DNA of 64,000 nt. It comes from Streptomyces bacillaris (GTDB lineage Bacteria; Actinomycetota; Actinomycetes; Streptomycetales; Streptomycetaceae). This document shows positions 7,987 to 15,373 of this stretch, one piece after another (position 1 is the stretch's first letter; each line of letters opens with the position of its first letter). The DNA is taken from assembly GCF_003268675.1 (NCBI RefSeq), contig NZ_CP029378.1, positions 1,302,001-1,366,000 of the forward strand. The letters run 5' to 3'. The notes beneath the pieces were generated by a model that saw only the letters and a program-made list of their open reading frames with translations, was not told the DNA's origin and did not search any database. Position numbers and translations under genes: made by a program.

Positions 7987-9471
7987 TCACAGGGAGAGAG
8001 CGGAAGAGGACGGGACGGGGAAGAAGCGGTCGCCCACGTCAGGCGGCCGTACGGCGGAGGCAGGACCCCGCCGTCCGCGCGGGGCACCGCCGCGCGGGCG
8101 TCGCTGGGCCACCGGTGCGGTGATCGTCACGGGGATGCCGGAGGGCGCCTGCGATCCGGTGATCCGGCTGAGCGTCTCATCGCCGGAGCGGACCTGGGTG
8201 GTCAGGGGCACGATCCCGGCGGCGGTCATGATGCGGGTCATGTCCCGGCGCTGGCCGGGGGTGACCAGGGTGACGACGCTGCCGGACTCACCGGCCCTGG
8301 CCGTGCGGCCGCCGCGGTGCAGATAGTCCTTGTGGTCGCTCGGCGGGTCGACGTTGACGACGAGGTCCAGCTGGTCGACGTGGATGCCGCGCGCCGCGAC
8401 GTTCGTCGCCACGAGCACGGTGACGTGCCCGGTCTTGAACTGGGCGAGGGTCCGCGTGCGTTGCGGCTGCGACTTGCCGCCGTGCAGGGCGGCCGCCCGG
8501 ACTCCACTGTTCAGCAGGTCCTGCGTGAGCCGGTCGACGGCGTGCTTGGTGTCCAGGAACATCATCACCCGGCCCTCGCGTGCCGCGATCTCGGTCGTCG
8601 CCCGGTGCTTGTCGGCGCCGTGGACGTGCAGGACGTGGTGCTCCATCGTCGTGACGGCCCCGGCGGACGGGTCGACGGAGTGGACGACCGGGTCGTTGAG
8701 GTAGCGGCGCACCAGAAGATCGACGTTACGGTCGAGCGTGGCGGAGAACAGCATCCGCTGGCCGCCGGGGCGGACCTGGTTCAGGAGCGCGGTGACCTGC
8801 GGCATGAAGCCCATGTCGGCCATCTGGTCGGCCTCGTCCAGCACGGTGATCGCGACCTGGTCCAGCTTGCAGTCGCCGCGCTCGATGAGGTCCTTGAGCC
8901 GGCCCGGGGTGGCGACGACCACTTCGGCGCCGCCGCGCAGCGCACCGGCCTGCCGGCCGATGGACATGCCGCCCACGACCGTCGCCAGGCGCAGCTTCAC
9001 CGATCGGGCGTACGGGGTGAGCGCGTCGGTGACCTGCTGGGCCAGCTCACGCGTCGGTACGAGCACCAGGGCCAGCGGCTGACGGGGTTCGGCCCGCTGT
9101 CCGGCGGTACGGGCCAGCAGCGCCAGGCCGAAGGCGAGGGTCTTGCCCGAGCCGGTGCGTCCCCGGCCGAGGACGTCACGGCCCGCGAGGGTGTTCGGCA
9201 GGGTCGCGCCCTGGATCGGGAACGGGACGCTCACGCCCTGCGCGGTGAGCGCGGCCAGCAGGTGTCCGGGCATGTCGAGTTCGGCGAACGTCTCGACGGC
9301 GGGCAGTGCGGGCGTGAGCGTCTTCGGCGGGGCGAACTCGCCCTGGACCGCGACGGGCCGTCGGCTGCTGCGACCGTCCGAACGGGGGCGGCTCGGCCCG
9401 CCGCTCCGGCCACGGGTGCGGGACGTACGGCCGTCGGTGCGGGGAGAATTCATCGTACGGGTGGAGTTCAT
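7987..9471 (-). CDS. DEAD-box ATP-dependent RNA helicase
   Basis: The ATG at 9471 is chosen because it follows AAGGAAGG by six bases, giving 494 residues. All helicase motifs are visible in order: the Q-motif region (FPIQGATLP), motif I GRTGSGKT (about 102-109), PTRELAQQV, GG, TPGR, DEAD (LDEADQMADMGF), SAT, the RecA2 motifs with LHGGKSQPQR, ATNVAARGIHVDQLD, and the HRGGRTARAG finger. Both ends are basic and Arg/Gly/Pro-rich, typical of RNA-binding extensions. It unwinds structured RNA, often in ribosome assembly or cold adaptation. It is the first gene of an operon with the SCO5918-type gene and has a long untranslated region upstream. Confidence 0.95.
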   Translation of the reverse strand: MNSTRTMNSPRTDGRTSRTRGRSGGPSRPRSDGRSSRRPVAVQGEFAPPKTLTPALPAVETFAELDMPGHLLAALTAQGVSVPFPIQGATLPNTLAGRDVLGRGRTGSGKTLAFGLALLARTAGQRAEPRQPLALVLVPTRELAQQVTDALTPYARSVKLRLATVVGGMSIGRQAGALRGGAEVVVATPGRLKDLIERGDCKLDQVAITVLDEADQMADMGFMPQVTALLNQVRPGGQRMLFSATLDRNVDLLVRRYLNDPVVHSVDPSAGAVTTMEHHVLHVHGADKHRATTEIAAREGRVMMFLDTKHAVDRLTQDLLNSGVRAAALHGGKSQPQRTRTLAQFKTGHVTVLVATNVAARGIHVDQLDLVVNVDPPSDHKDYLHRGGRTARAGESGSVVTLVTPGQRRDMTRIMTAAGIVPLTTQVRSGDETLSRITGSQAPSGIPVTITAPVAQRRPRGGAPRGRRGPASAVRPPDVGDRFFPVPSSSALSL

Positions 9472-10054
9472 GGGAACCTTCCTTGATACGGCACGTACCA
9501 AGGAATTCCCGCAGCGGAGAAACAGCGCGGAGAATCACAGGAACGGGCCGGACGAAGCATGCGAGAAAACCCGGTCTGCCGGGCATCCTGAACGGAACGG
9601 GACCGGGACCGGGACCGGAACAGATCGAAAGAAGCGAGATACGGGCGGGGTCGGGCGGGAACGATGTCCTCGGCCGTCGGCGCCACCGCCGCTGCCCTGC
9701 TCGATGAGGCGGCATCCCTTGGCCGCGTTGACCACTTCAGCACCGGCCGGAAGCCGCTGGTGGCGCTCGAAGTTTCGGAAACAGCAAGACTGCAACTGGT
9801 AATGACAGTAGCACGCCGCAATGATCCGGATACCGAGAATAATCCCGCCCCGCCGTTCGCAGCACAAAACCTCTCCACTCGGCGGGCCGAAACCTCATGC
9901 GGCGGCCACAGGTATCTCGCGGCCCGGAGCGCAGCGCTTCAAGGCTGTGGAATCAGAAAAGAGTTCGCGGGTCACGACCCGGCATTTTCCGACAACCCGG
10001 GTGAGTAAAAGGCTGCGAAAAAACAGTCCGGACAGCGCCCTCAGGAGGCCGGCC
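9472..10054. other. 583-bp gene-free region upstream of the helicase
   Basis: No convincing gene is seen on either strand. It contains a short GGGACC hexamer run (about 9598-9618) and stretches of lower GC near 9780-9850 and 9950-10020. It must carry the promoters of the helicase operon (minus strand) and of the PRC-barrel gene (plus strand). A long 5' leader on the helicase mRNA is possible. Confidence 0.6.
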
Positions 10055-10357
10055 ATGATCCGTGCAGCCGAGATCCGCGAGTGGCGCAACCAGAACGTCG
10101 TCGACCCGGAGGGCCGCAAGATCGGGGGGCTCGAAGCGGTCTACGTGGACACCACCACCGACGAGCCCGCCATGGCCACCGTACGCATCGGGCTCCCCAC
10201 CCGTCACCAACTGGCCTTCGTCCCCCTGGACCGGGCAATTGTCGGCCCGGACTACGTCAAGGTCGCCTACGACAAGGCCCTGGTGAAGAAGGCACCCCGG
10301 CTCGGGTCGGTTCGGCTCCAAGGAGATGTTCACGTCATGGCTTTGGCCGCCCGGTAG
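10055..10357 (+). CDS. PRC-barrel domain protein with unusual short tail
   Basis: The ATG at 10055 follows AGGAGG (10043-10048) by six bases and gives 100 residues. The PRC-barrel beta fold spans about 8-80: NQNVVDPEGRKIGGLEAVYV, then strands around MATVRIG and QLAFVPLDRAIV. Relatives in Streptomyces usually continue with an acidic stretch and a helical end; here the last 17 residues differ and stop early, suggesting a frameshift or replacement of the 3' end. PRC barrels are RNA- or protein-binding modules. It is convergent with the RsbW-like ATPase gene (21 bp apart). Confidence 0.85.
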   Translation: MIRAAEIREWRNQNVVDPEGRKIGGLEAVYVDTTTDEPAMATVRIGLPTRHQLAFVPLDRAIVGPDYVKVAYDKALVKKAPRLGSVRLQGDVHVMALAAR

Positions 10358-10378
10358 CACGGCGGCCCACGGCCCCCG

Positions 10379-10846
10379 TCAGTACACCAGGTCCAGTTCC
10401 GCGCGGACCGTCTTTCCGGGCTGCGGCACCCGGTCGACGACCGCCCAGCGGTCCGCCAGCGCGTCCACGATCAGCAGCCCGCGCCCGCTGTCGTCGCCGT
10501 CCGCCGGGGCGTTGATCTCGCCCGGCCCGGGCGGCCGGCACTCGGTGCGGGTGTCGGACACCTCGATCCGCAGGACCCCGTGGGCCTCCCGGTCGCCGGG
10601 TGCGTGCGTCAGGCGCAGCTCGAAGTCACGGCCGGGGACCCGCCCATGAGTTACGGCGTTGGCCGCCAGCTCCCCGATGATCAGGGCCGCCGACTCCGAG
10701 GCGTCACTGAGATACGGGATGCCCCAGGTGTGCAGTTGGTGGAGACCGACGCGGCGGGCGAGCCGGGCGCCGCCCGGATCCGAGTCGAAACGACGCCTGA
10801 ACACACGTACGGTTACATCCGATTGGGTCTTCGCAGGTGCTTGCAT
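10379..10846 (-). CDS. RsbW/AbaA-type ATP-binding protein (HATPase, putative anti-sigma)
   Basis: 155 residues forming one GHKL ATPase fold: ALIIGELAANAVTHGRV (N box with the Glu and Asn, about 54-70), VLRIEVSDTRTE (G1 region with the Asp, about 89-100), and DSGRGLLIVDALADRWAV (G2 box, about 117-134). Soluble stand-alone versions act as anti-sigma kinases or as small regulators in Streptomyces development and antibiotic clusters. Here it is divergent from an XRE regulator and a DUF397 gene, the classic whiJ/abaA-type trio. A 25-bp palindrome lies between them. Its partner sigma or anti-anti-sigma factor is not in the window. Confidence 0.92.
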   Translation of the reverse strand: MQAPAKTQSDVTVRVFRRRFDSDPGGARLARRVGLHQLHTWGIPYLSDASESAALIIGELAANAVTHGRVPGRDFELRLTHAPGDREAHGVLRIEVSDTRTECRPPGPGEINAPADGDDSGRGLLIVDALADRWAVVDRVPQPGKTVRAELDLVY

Positions 10847-10890
10847 AGCCCTAGATTCCTGGGCCGTTCCCCTCTCGGCCAGGTCAGCAA

Positions 10891-10915
10891 CCCGTACGCT
10901 GAGTCAGCGTACGGG
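10891..10915. promoter_or_regulatory. 25-bp perfect palindrome, likely operator
   Basis: Two 12-base arms (CCCGTACGCTGA and TCAGCGTACGGG) flank a single central G. The site is in the 153-bp divergent region between the ATPase gene and the XRE gene, 84 bp before the latter's start. The most likely binder is the XRE regulator encoded at 11000-11875. Confidence 0.7.
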
Positions 10916-10999
10916 CACAAAAGGTAGACAGTACGAATCACGTTCCGTGAGCATGGACGGGTCACGAACCACGACAGGCGCACGGGGAGGTGGCCGTAC

Positions 11000-11875
11000 A
11001 TGACACACAGCACGGACGGCAACGAGAGCACGTACGGAACCTTCGGCAACGGCGGCGCGGGCCGCATCGAACCCGATCCGCACTACAACCTCAAGATGTT
11101 CGGGGAGGTGGTCAAGACCTTCCGCAAGCGGGCACGGCTGACACAGGATCAGTTCGCCCCGATGGTCGGGTACTCACTGGAGACCTGCGCCTCCGTCGAG
11201 CAGGGACGCCGCCTGCCGCCTCCGGACTATCCGGGGCTCGCGGACACCATCCTCGACGCGTTCGGGGTGATTCTGGCCGCGTCGAAGCATCTGACGCGGC
11301 GGAAGGGGCTGGCGAGCTGGTTCCGGCAGTGGGCCCAGCTGGAGCTGGAGGCGCTGAGTCTGTACACGTACGAATGCCGGTTGATTCCGGGGCTGTTGCA
11401 GACACCCGCGTACGCGCGGACGCTGTTCGCGGACCAGTTGCCCCCGCTGACCGACGAGCAGATCGAGGCGCAGCTCGCGGCCCGGCTGGAGCGTCAGGAG
11501 CTTCTCCGGAACCGGCCGAACACCGCGTTCACCTTCGTCCTCGAAGAACACCTGTTCCTGCGGCAGTTGGGTGGCAAGGAGGTCACGAGAGAGCTGATCG
11601 ACCACATCCTCGAACTGTCCGAGCTGCGCAATGTGGAGATTCAGATCATGCCGCTGGTACGGCATCACCACGCGGGGCTACACGGCCCCATGCGGCTCCT
11701 GGAGACGCCGGACCACCAGTGGTTCGGCTACCTGGAGGGGCAGGAGCACGGGCAGTTCGTCTCCGACCCCAAAGTGATCAGCGCGCTCCAGATGCGGTGT
11801 GCCAGTATGCGTTCACAGGCTCTCTCGTTGGAGAAGTCCAAGGGCCTGATGCGGCAGATGCGAGGAGCGAGATGA
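11000..11875 (+). CDS. XRE family regulator with DUF5753 domain (WhiJ-like)
   Basis: 291 residues. The N-terminal helix-turn-helix covers about 33-90 (FGEVVKTFRKRARLTQDQFAPM, then YSLETCASVEQGRRLPP). The C-terminal DUF5753 domain (about 105-285) opens with WFRQWAQLELEALSLYTYECRLIPGLLQTPAYAR, the usual signature. Proteins of this kind are numerous in Streptomyces and act with a small DUF397 partner and often an RsbW-like ATPase. All three are present here. The DUF397 gene overlaps its stop by four bases (ATGA), so the pair is translationally coupled. It probably binds the upstream palindrome. Confidence 0.95.
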   Translation: MTHSTDGNESTYGTFGNGGAGRIEPDPHYNLKMFGEVVKTFRKRARLTQDQFAPMVGYSLETCASVEQGRRLPPPDYPGLADTILDAFGVILAASKHLTRRKGLASWFRQWAQLELEALSLYTYECRLIPGLLQTPAYARTLFADQLPPLTDEQIEAQLAARLERQELLRNRPNTAFTFVLEEHLFLRQLGGKEVTRELIDHILELSELRNVEIQIMPLVRHHHAGLHGPMRLLETPDHQWFGYLEGQEHGQFVSDPKVISALQMRCASMRSQALSLEKSKGLMRQMRGAR

Positions 11876-12138
11876 GCAGCACCACACCCCTGGCCTGGTT
11901 CAAGAGCAGCTACAGCGGCGGATCCGGCGACTCATGCGTCGAAGTCGCGATGGAGTGGCACAAGTCGAGCCACAGCAGCGGCTCCGGCGACGACTGCGTC
12001 GAGGTCGCCGCCTGCCCCTCCACCGTCCACGTCCGGGACTCCAAGATCGAGGACAGCCCGCAGCTCGCCCTCGCCCCGGCCTCCTGGACCCGCTTCCTCC
12101 CGTACGCCGTTCAGGGCTCGTACACCGTCCAGGGCTGA
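11872..12138 (+). CDS. DUF397 protein with duplicated N-terminal half
   Basis: 88 residues, starting at the ATG that overlaps the XRE stop. The DUF397 hallmark W-x-KSS-x-S-x-GSGD-x-CVEVA appears twice: WFKSSYSGGSGDSCVEVA (about 8-25) and WHKSSHSSGSGDDCVEVA (about 28-45). The second copy continues into the usual VHVRDSK strand and the late SWTRFL. The protein is therefore a normal DUF397 with a tandemly duplicated first strand pair. DUF397 proteins (BldB/WhiJ-associated) are thought to modulate their XRE partner. Confidence 0.92.
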   Translation: MSSTTPLAWFKSSYSGGSGDSCVEVAMEWHKSSHSSGSGDDCVEVAACPSTVHVRDSKIEDSPQLALAPASWTRFLPYAVQGSYTVQG

Positions 12139-12191
12139 AGTCCTCGACGGGGGAGCGTCGTTGTCATCGGCCCTCCGACGCGCCCCGGGTC

Positions 12192-12569
12192 TCAGCAGCC
12201 GCTGCCGACGCGCAGCGAGGTCATCCTGTCGTTGAAGTGCGAGGCGACCGCGGCCTCCGAGCCGCCCGGCGCGATCGAGAACATGCAGCCCACGTAGTTG
12301 GAGTGCTCGTAGACGCTGACCGTCCGGCCGGTGCGGTTCCAGTAGGAGGTCATGCGGTCGTTCATGTAGTTGCCGACGTTCGGGTTCGAGCCGGTGTAGT
12401 GCCGGAAGTCGCCCCGGTAGCTGGGTTCCCACACGCAGAACGAGCCGTTGGGACACTGGTCGGAGTCGGCCGCCGCCGGGGGCGCGGTCAGTGCGGCGAC
12501 GGAGGTGGCGGCGATCGTCACGGCGGCTGCGGCCCACAGGCGCGGGGTGAGACGTCGGGCTCGGGACAT
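12192..12569 (-). CDS. Secreted peptidase inhibitor family I36 protein
   Basis: 125 residues with a clear Sec signal peptide (basic start, hydrophobic 11-28, AAA cleavage near 35). The mature part resembles the Streptomyces metalloproteinase inhibitor (SMI, family I36), a small beta/gamma-crystallin-like fold: CPNGSFCVWEPSYRGDFRHY, then YMNDRMTSYWNRTG and VSVYEHSNYVGCMFSIAPGG. Four cysteines could form two disulfides. It would act outside the cell on secreted proteases. The gene is convergent with the DUF397 gene (53-bp gap). Confidence 0.92.
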   Translation of the reverse strand: MSRARRLTPRLWAAAAVTIAATSVAALTAPPAAADSDQCPNGSFCVWEPSYRGDFRHYTGSNPNVGNYMNDRMTSYWNRTGRTVSVYEHSNYVGCMFSIAPGGSEAAVASHFNDRMTSLRVGSGC

Positions 12570-12900
12570 GGTTCTCTCCTGTCACAGGATGTCTACGTTC
12601 GGTCACGCAGATCCGGCATCAACGTAGGCAGCACGTCGGCCCACCGACCATCCGACGACAGGCCGCGCAAGGCTCCTGGCATATGCCCGAACGGGTGGTT
12701 CCGTTCCGCGCGGCCCCCGTTCCGTGCGGGGGCGCGGGGGTCCTGCACCCCCGTCCGATCATGAGCGGGCGGGGAATCGGCCGTCCGTGTCCGGCCAGGT
12801 ACCGTTGGTGCGGGGTACAGCGGATCTTCCCGAGGTGCCCGACACCCCTCGTGAGCCTCCTGGCGGGCTGCGTGAACCCCAACCCCAGGAGGACCCGGGC
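12570..12900. other. 331-bp region without a recognisable gene
   Basis: Nothing coding is supported here. It contains the divergent promoters of the inhibitor gene (minus strand) and of the 12901 gene (plus strand). Confidence 0.5.
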
Positions 12901-13365
12901 ATGACGACCAACCGTGGACGCAAGGACGTCATCCGCGACCGGATGGCCGCCACCGGCGAGTCGTACAACGTCGCCGCCCGCAACCTCAAGGCCATGAAGG
13001 ACACCGCAGCCACCCGCGACGCGGTCCTCGTACAGCGCTGGAAGCCCGCCGACAGCTTGGACGTGCCCTGCCCCTGCGGCGGGACCTGCGAGCCCGGCGA
13101 GACCTGCGACCACTGCCACGCCCGCCACCGCCACGTGAAGCGCTACCCGGGCTCCACCACCGAGGTCGAGACCTGGGCCGACCGCTACGAGTGCACCGGC
13201 TGCTCGTCCTCGTACACCCTCACAGTCCACCTGGCCGGACGGCCCTGGGGGGTTGCGGAGACGGTCGTGCAGGGCGGCGGACCGGGCGGGGAGGTCGTCC
13301 AGGCGACCGTCTTCCCCGGGGTGATCCACCCGCTGCTGCGGTCGGAGACCGGCGCGGACGGCTGA
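12901..13365 (+). CDS. Uncharacterised cysteine-rich (zinc-binding-like) protein
   Basis: 154 residues from ATG 12901, after GGAGGACCCGGGC. The N terminus DVIRDRMAATGESYNVAARN (about 9-28) matches a short motif (RMxxTGExYxxAxR) found at the start or end of various Streptomyces proteins, possibly a small helical nucleic-acid- or partner-binding unit. The centre holds CPCGGTCEPGETCDHCHARH (about 58-77) and a later CTGC pair (about 99-102), suggesting zinc or metal binding. The C-terminal strands (about 104-140) are not diagnostic. No enzyme family is recognised. Confidence 0.8.
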   Translation: MTTNRGRKDVIRDRMAATGESYNVAARNLKAMKDTAATRDAVLVQRWKPADSLDVPCPCGGTCEPGETCDHCHARHRHVKRYPGSTTEVETWADRYECTGCSSSYTLTVHLAGRPWGVAETVVQGGGPGGEVVQATVFPGVIHPLLRSETGADG

Positions 13366-13450
13366 GGCCTGCGGGAACGGCTGAGACCGGCGGGGACGGC
13401 TGAGACCTGGGGCGCGCGGGCCGGGACCTGCGGCGCGGGCCGGGACCGGC
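13358..13450 (+). repeat. 19-bp tandem repeats over the stop of the 12901 gene
   Basis: ACGGCTGAG recurs at 13358, 13377 and 13396 (exact 19-bp steps), followed by two related GCGCGGGCCGGGACC blocks. The first copy includes the TGA stop of the cysteine-rich protein gene. Looks like replication slippage. Confidence 0.7.
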
Positions 13451-13529
13451 CCCGCAGCGCGGTAGCACCGGAGCGCGGTGACGCCGGTCCCGGAAATGCA
13501 CACGCACGCCCGGCGGACCGCCTGCTTGG

Positions 13530-14189
13530 ATGATCCACATGAACCGCAACCAGTCCATCGAGACCCCCTGGGGCATATCCGTCTTCGGTGCGTCGAGCGT
13601 CGACGCCGTCCCCGACGTGGCCCGCCTGCGCGTGGCCGTCGGGCAGACCCGGGAGAGCGCCGCCGAGGCGTTCGAGGTCACCCGGCGGGCGGTCAACCGG
13701 GTCCGGGAGGTCGTGCGCGGCCACGGCGTACCGGACCACCGCGTGTCCACCTCACGGCTGAACCTGGAGTCCGCCCACGCCTTCCGGAACAACGAGCACA
13801 CGTTCGTCGGCTACAAGTGCACGGCCGGCTTCGTGATCGATCTGCGCGCCCTGGACGCGCTGGAGACCGTACTGGTCGATGTGGTGGAGGCCGGGGCCAA
13901 CGAGGTCAGCGGCGTCGAGTTCGACGTACAGGCGAAGAAGGAGCTGCGGGCCGAGGCGCGCAGGGCCGCCGTCGCCGCCGCCCGCGAGAAGGCGGAGCTG
14001 TACGCGGACGCCGCCGGTGTACGGCTCGGCCCGGTCGTCCACATCCAGGACGTGGACTCCGAGCAGTTGCAGAACACCTACCGCTCGCACGGCCGCAGCG
14101 CGGCGGGTGGCGGCGAGGGCGACCTCACCACGGGCAAGATCACGGTCGCGGCGGGCGTGCTGGTCGGCTTCTCGATCACGGCGGGCTGA
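13530..14189 (+). CDS. SIMPL domain-containing protein (DUF541)
   Basis: 219 residues. It has the SIMPL/DUF541 pattern: ISVFGASSVDAVPDVARLRVAV (about 11-32), a helix, then VSTSRLNLESAHAF, GYKCTAGFVIDLRALDALETVLVDVVEAGANEVSGVEFDV (about 92-131), and a helical stretch with AVAAAREKAELYADAAGVRLG (about 145-165) before the last strands. Family members are periplasmic or surface-exposed in some bacteria, but this one has no signal peptide, so a cytoplasmic place is likely. The function is poorly known. A second in-frame ATG at 13539 is an equally good start. Confidence 0.88.
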   Translation: MIHMNRNQSIETPWGISVFGASSVDAVPDVARLRVAVGQTRESAAEAFEVTRRAVNRVREVVRGHGVPDHRVSTSRLNLESAHAFRNNEHTFVGYKCTAGFVIDLRALDALETVLVDVVEAGANEVSGVEFDVQAKKELRAEARRAAVAAAREKAELYADAAGVRLGPVVHIQDVDSEQLQNTYRSHGRSAAGGGEGDLTTGKITVAAGVLVGFSITAG

Positions 14190-14235
14190 GCCGGACCGGG
14201 CGAGGGCGCCCGGCACCGGGCCGGGCCCGCGTCGA

Positions 14236-14703
14236 TCAGGCGACCGCCCCTCCCGCGTTCCGGATCAGCTGCTGGAGCACCTTCACCGTGGTGACGTAGT
14301 CCGCGTCGTCGATGCCCTTGTGGAGGGCGGCGCGGATCGCGGGGGCGTTGCGGGCCAGATCGACGCGGGCCCGTTCCCCTTCCGGGGTCAGCCACAGCCG
14401 GTCCTCGGTGTCCTGGGTCAGCCAGCCGCGTTCGAGAAGCACCTCCGCTTCCGCCGCCAGGTTGTCCTCGGGACGGAGGTAGGAGGCCATCGCCTCCCTC
14501 AGCTCGGACAGGGTCATCCCCTCGCCGTCGGGCGAGATGTCGTTCACCGACAGGTTGCGCAGCAGCCAGAACTGGGGCTGGGTGTAGCCCTTTGCGGTCT
14601 GCTGGGCACGGATGTACGCGATGAGCGCCTCGTAGGCGACACCGGTCCAGTACGCGGCGGGCTGTCCGGCCAGTTCGGCATCGGAGATCTGCTGTGTCGT
14701 CAT
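14236..14703 (-). CDS. MarR-like winged-helix regulator
   Basis: The ATG at 14703 follows GGAGGGG by six bases; the product is 155 residues. It is helical with a winged-helix core: FWLLRNLSV (about 43-51), MTLSELREAMASYL (about 61-74), recognition helix AAEAEVLLERGWL (about 80-92) and wing DTEDRLWLTPEGERARVDL (about 94-112). This matches MarR-type regulators, although the family signature is loose. Ligand and targets are unknown. A terminator (14823-14859) separates it from msrB. Confidence 0.8.
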   Translation of the reverse strand: MTTQQISDAELAGQPAAYWTGVAYEALIAYIRAQQTAKGYTQPQFWLLRNLSVNDISPDGEGMTLSELREAMASYLRPEDNLAAEAEVLLERGWLTQDTEDRLWLTPEGERARVDLARNAPAIRAALHKGIDDADYVTTVKVLQQLIRNAGGAVA

Positions 14704-14822
14704 GGGGTGTCCCCTCCACGTCTTCCGGTGTGGAGCCCGCACACCGTGCGGACCGTGGGGAGACCGTATGACCTCAAGTCCGGTTGAGGGCAAGAGGTGA
14801 CCTTCCGGGCGACCGTGGGCGC

Positions 14823-14859
14823 GGAGCCCGCAGCCGTGTACGTCACGGCTGCGGGCTCC
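14823..14859 (-). terminator. Hairpin terminator after msrB
   Basis: 16-bp perfect arms (GGAGCCCGCAGCCGTG and complement) around TACGT, 57 bp downstream of the msrB stop on the minus strand. Confidence 0.8.
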
Positions 14860-14915
14860 GGTCTCCAGCACCGGGCGGTCGGACGCCCGGCACCGGCCTC
14901 AGCTCTCGTCCGGGG

Positions 14916-15323
14916 TCAGCTCTCGTCCGGCCTCAGCGTCAGCGAGATCGAGTTGATGCAGTAGCGCTGGTCCGTGGGGGTCGGGTAGCCCTCGCCCTCG
15001 AAGACATGGCCCAGGTGCGAGCCGCAGCGGGCGCAGCGCACCTCCGTGCGGACCATGCCGTGGCTGCGGTCCTCGATCAGCTCGACCGCGTCGGTGTCCT
15101 TAGGGTCGTAGAAGGACGGCCAGCCGCAGTGCGACTCGAACTTGGTGTCGGAGCGGAACAGCTCCGCCCCGCAGGCCCGGCAGGAGTAGACGCCCGCCGT
15201 CTTGGTGTCGGTGTACTCACCCCGGAAGGCGGGCTCGGTGCCGGCCTGGCGCAGCACCGCGTACTCGGCGGGGGTCAGCTCTTCCCGCCACTGCTCGTCG
15301 GGCTTCTCGACGTCGTACGGCAC
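14916..15323 (-). CDS. msrB: Peptide-methionine (R)-S-oxide reductase MsrB
   Basis: The GTG at 15323 follows GAGGAG and gives the normal 135-residue length (MPYDVEKPDEQW...). It reduces methionine-R-sulfoxide in proteins using thioredoxin. Visible hallmarks: two CxxC zinc pairs (CRAC and CARC), the CGWPSF loop and the catalytic Cys in RYCINSISL near the C terminus. The gene is 50 bp downstream of murC on the same strand and may be read through from it. A strong hairpin follows the stop. Confidence 0.96.
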   Translation of the reverse strand: MPYDVEKPDEQWREELTPAEYAVLRQAGTEPAFRGEYTDTKTAGVYSCRACGAELFRSDTKFESHCGWPSFYDPKDTDAVELIEDRSHGMVRTEVRCARCGSHLGHVFEGEGYPTPTDQRYCINSISLTLRPDES

Positions 15324-15373
15324 GGCTCGCTCCTCAGCTCGGCTCAGTCGTCGCACGCTCGGTGGCCGGTCGG

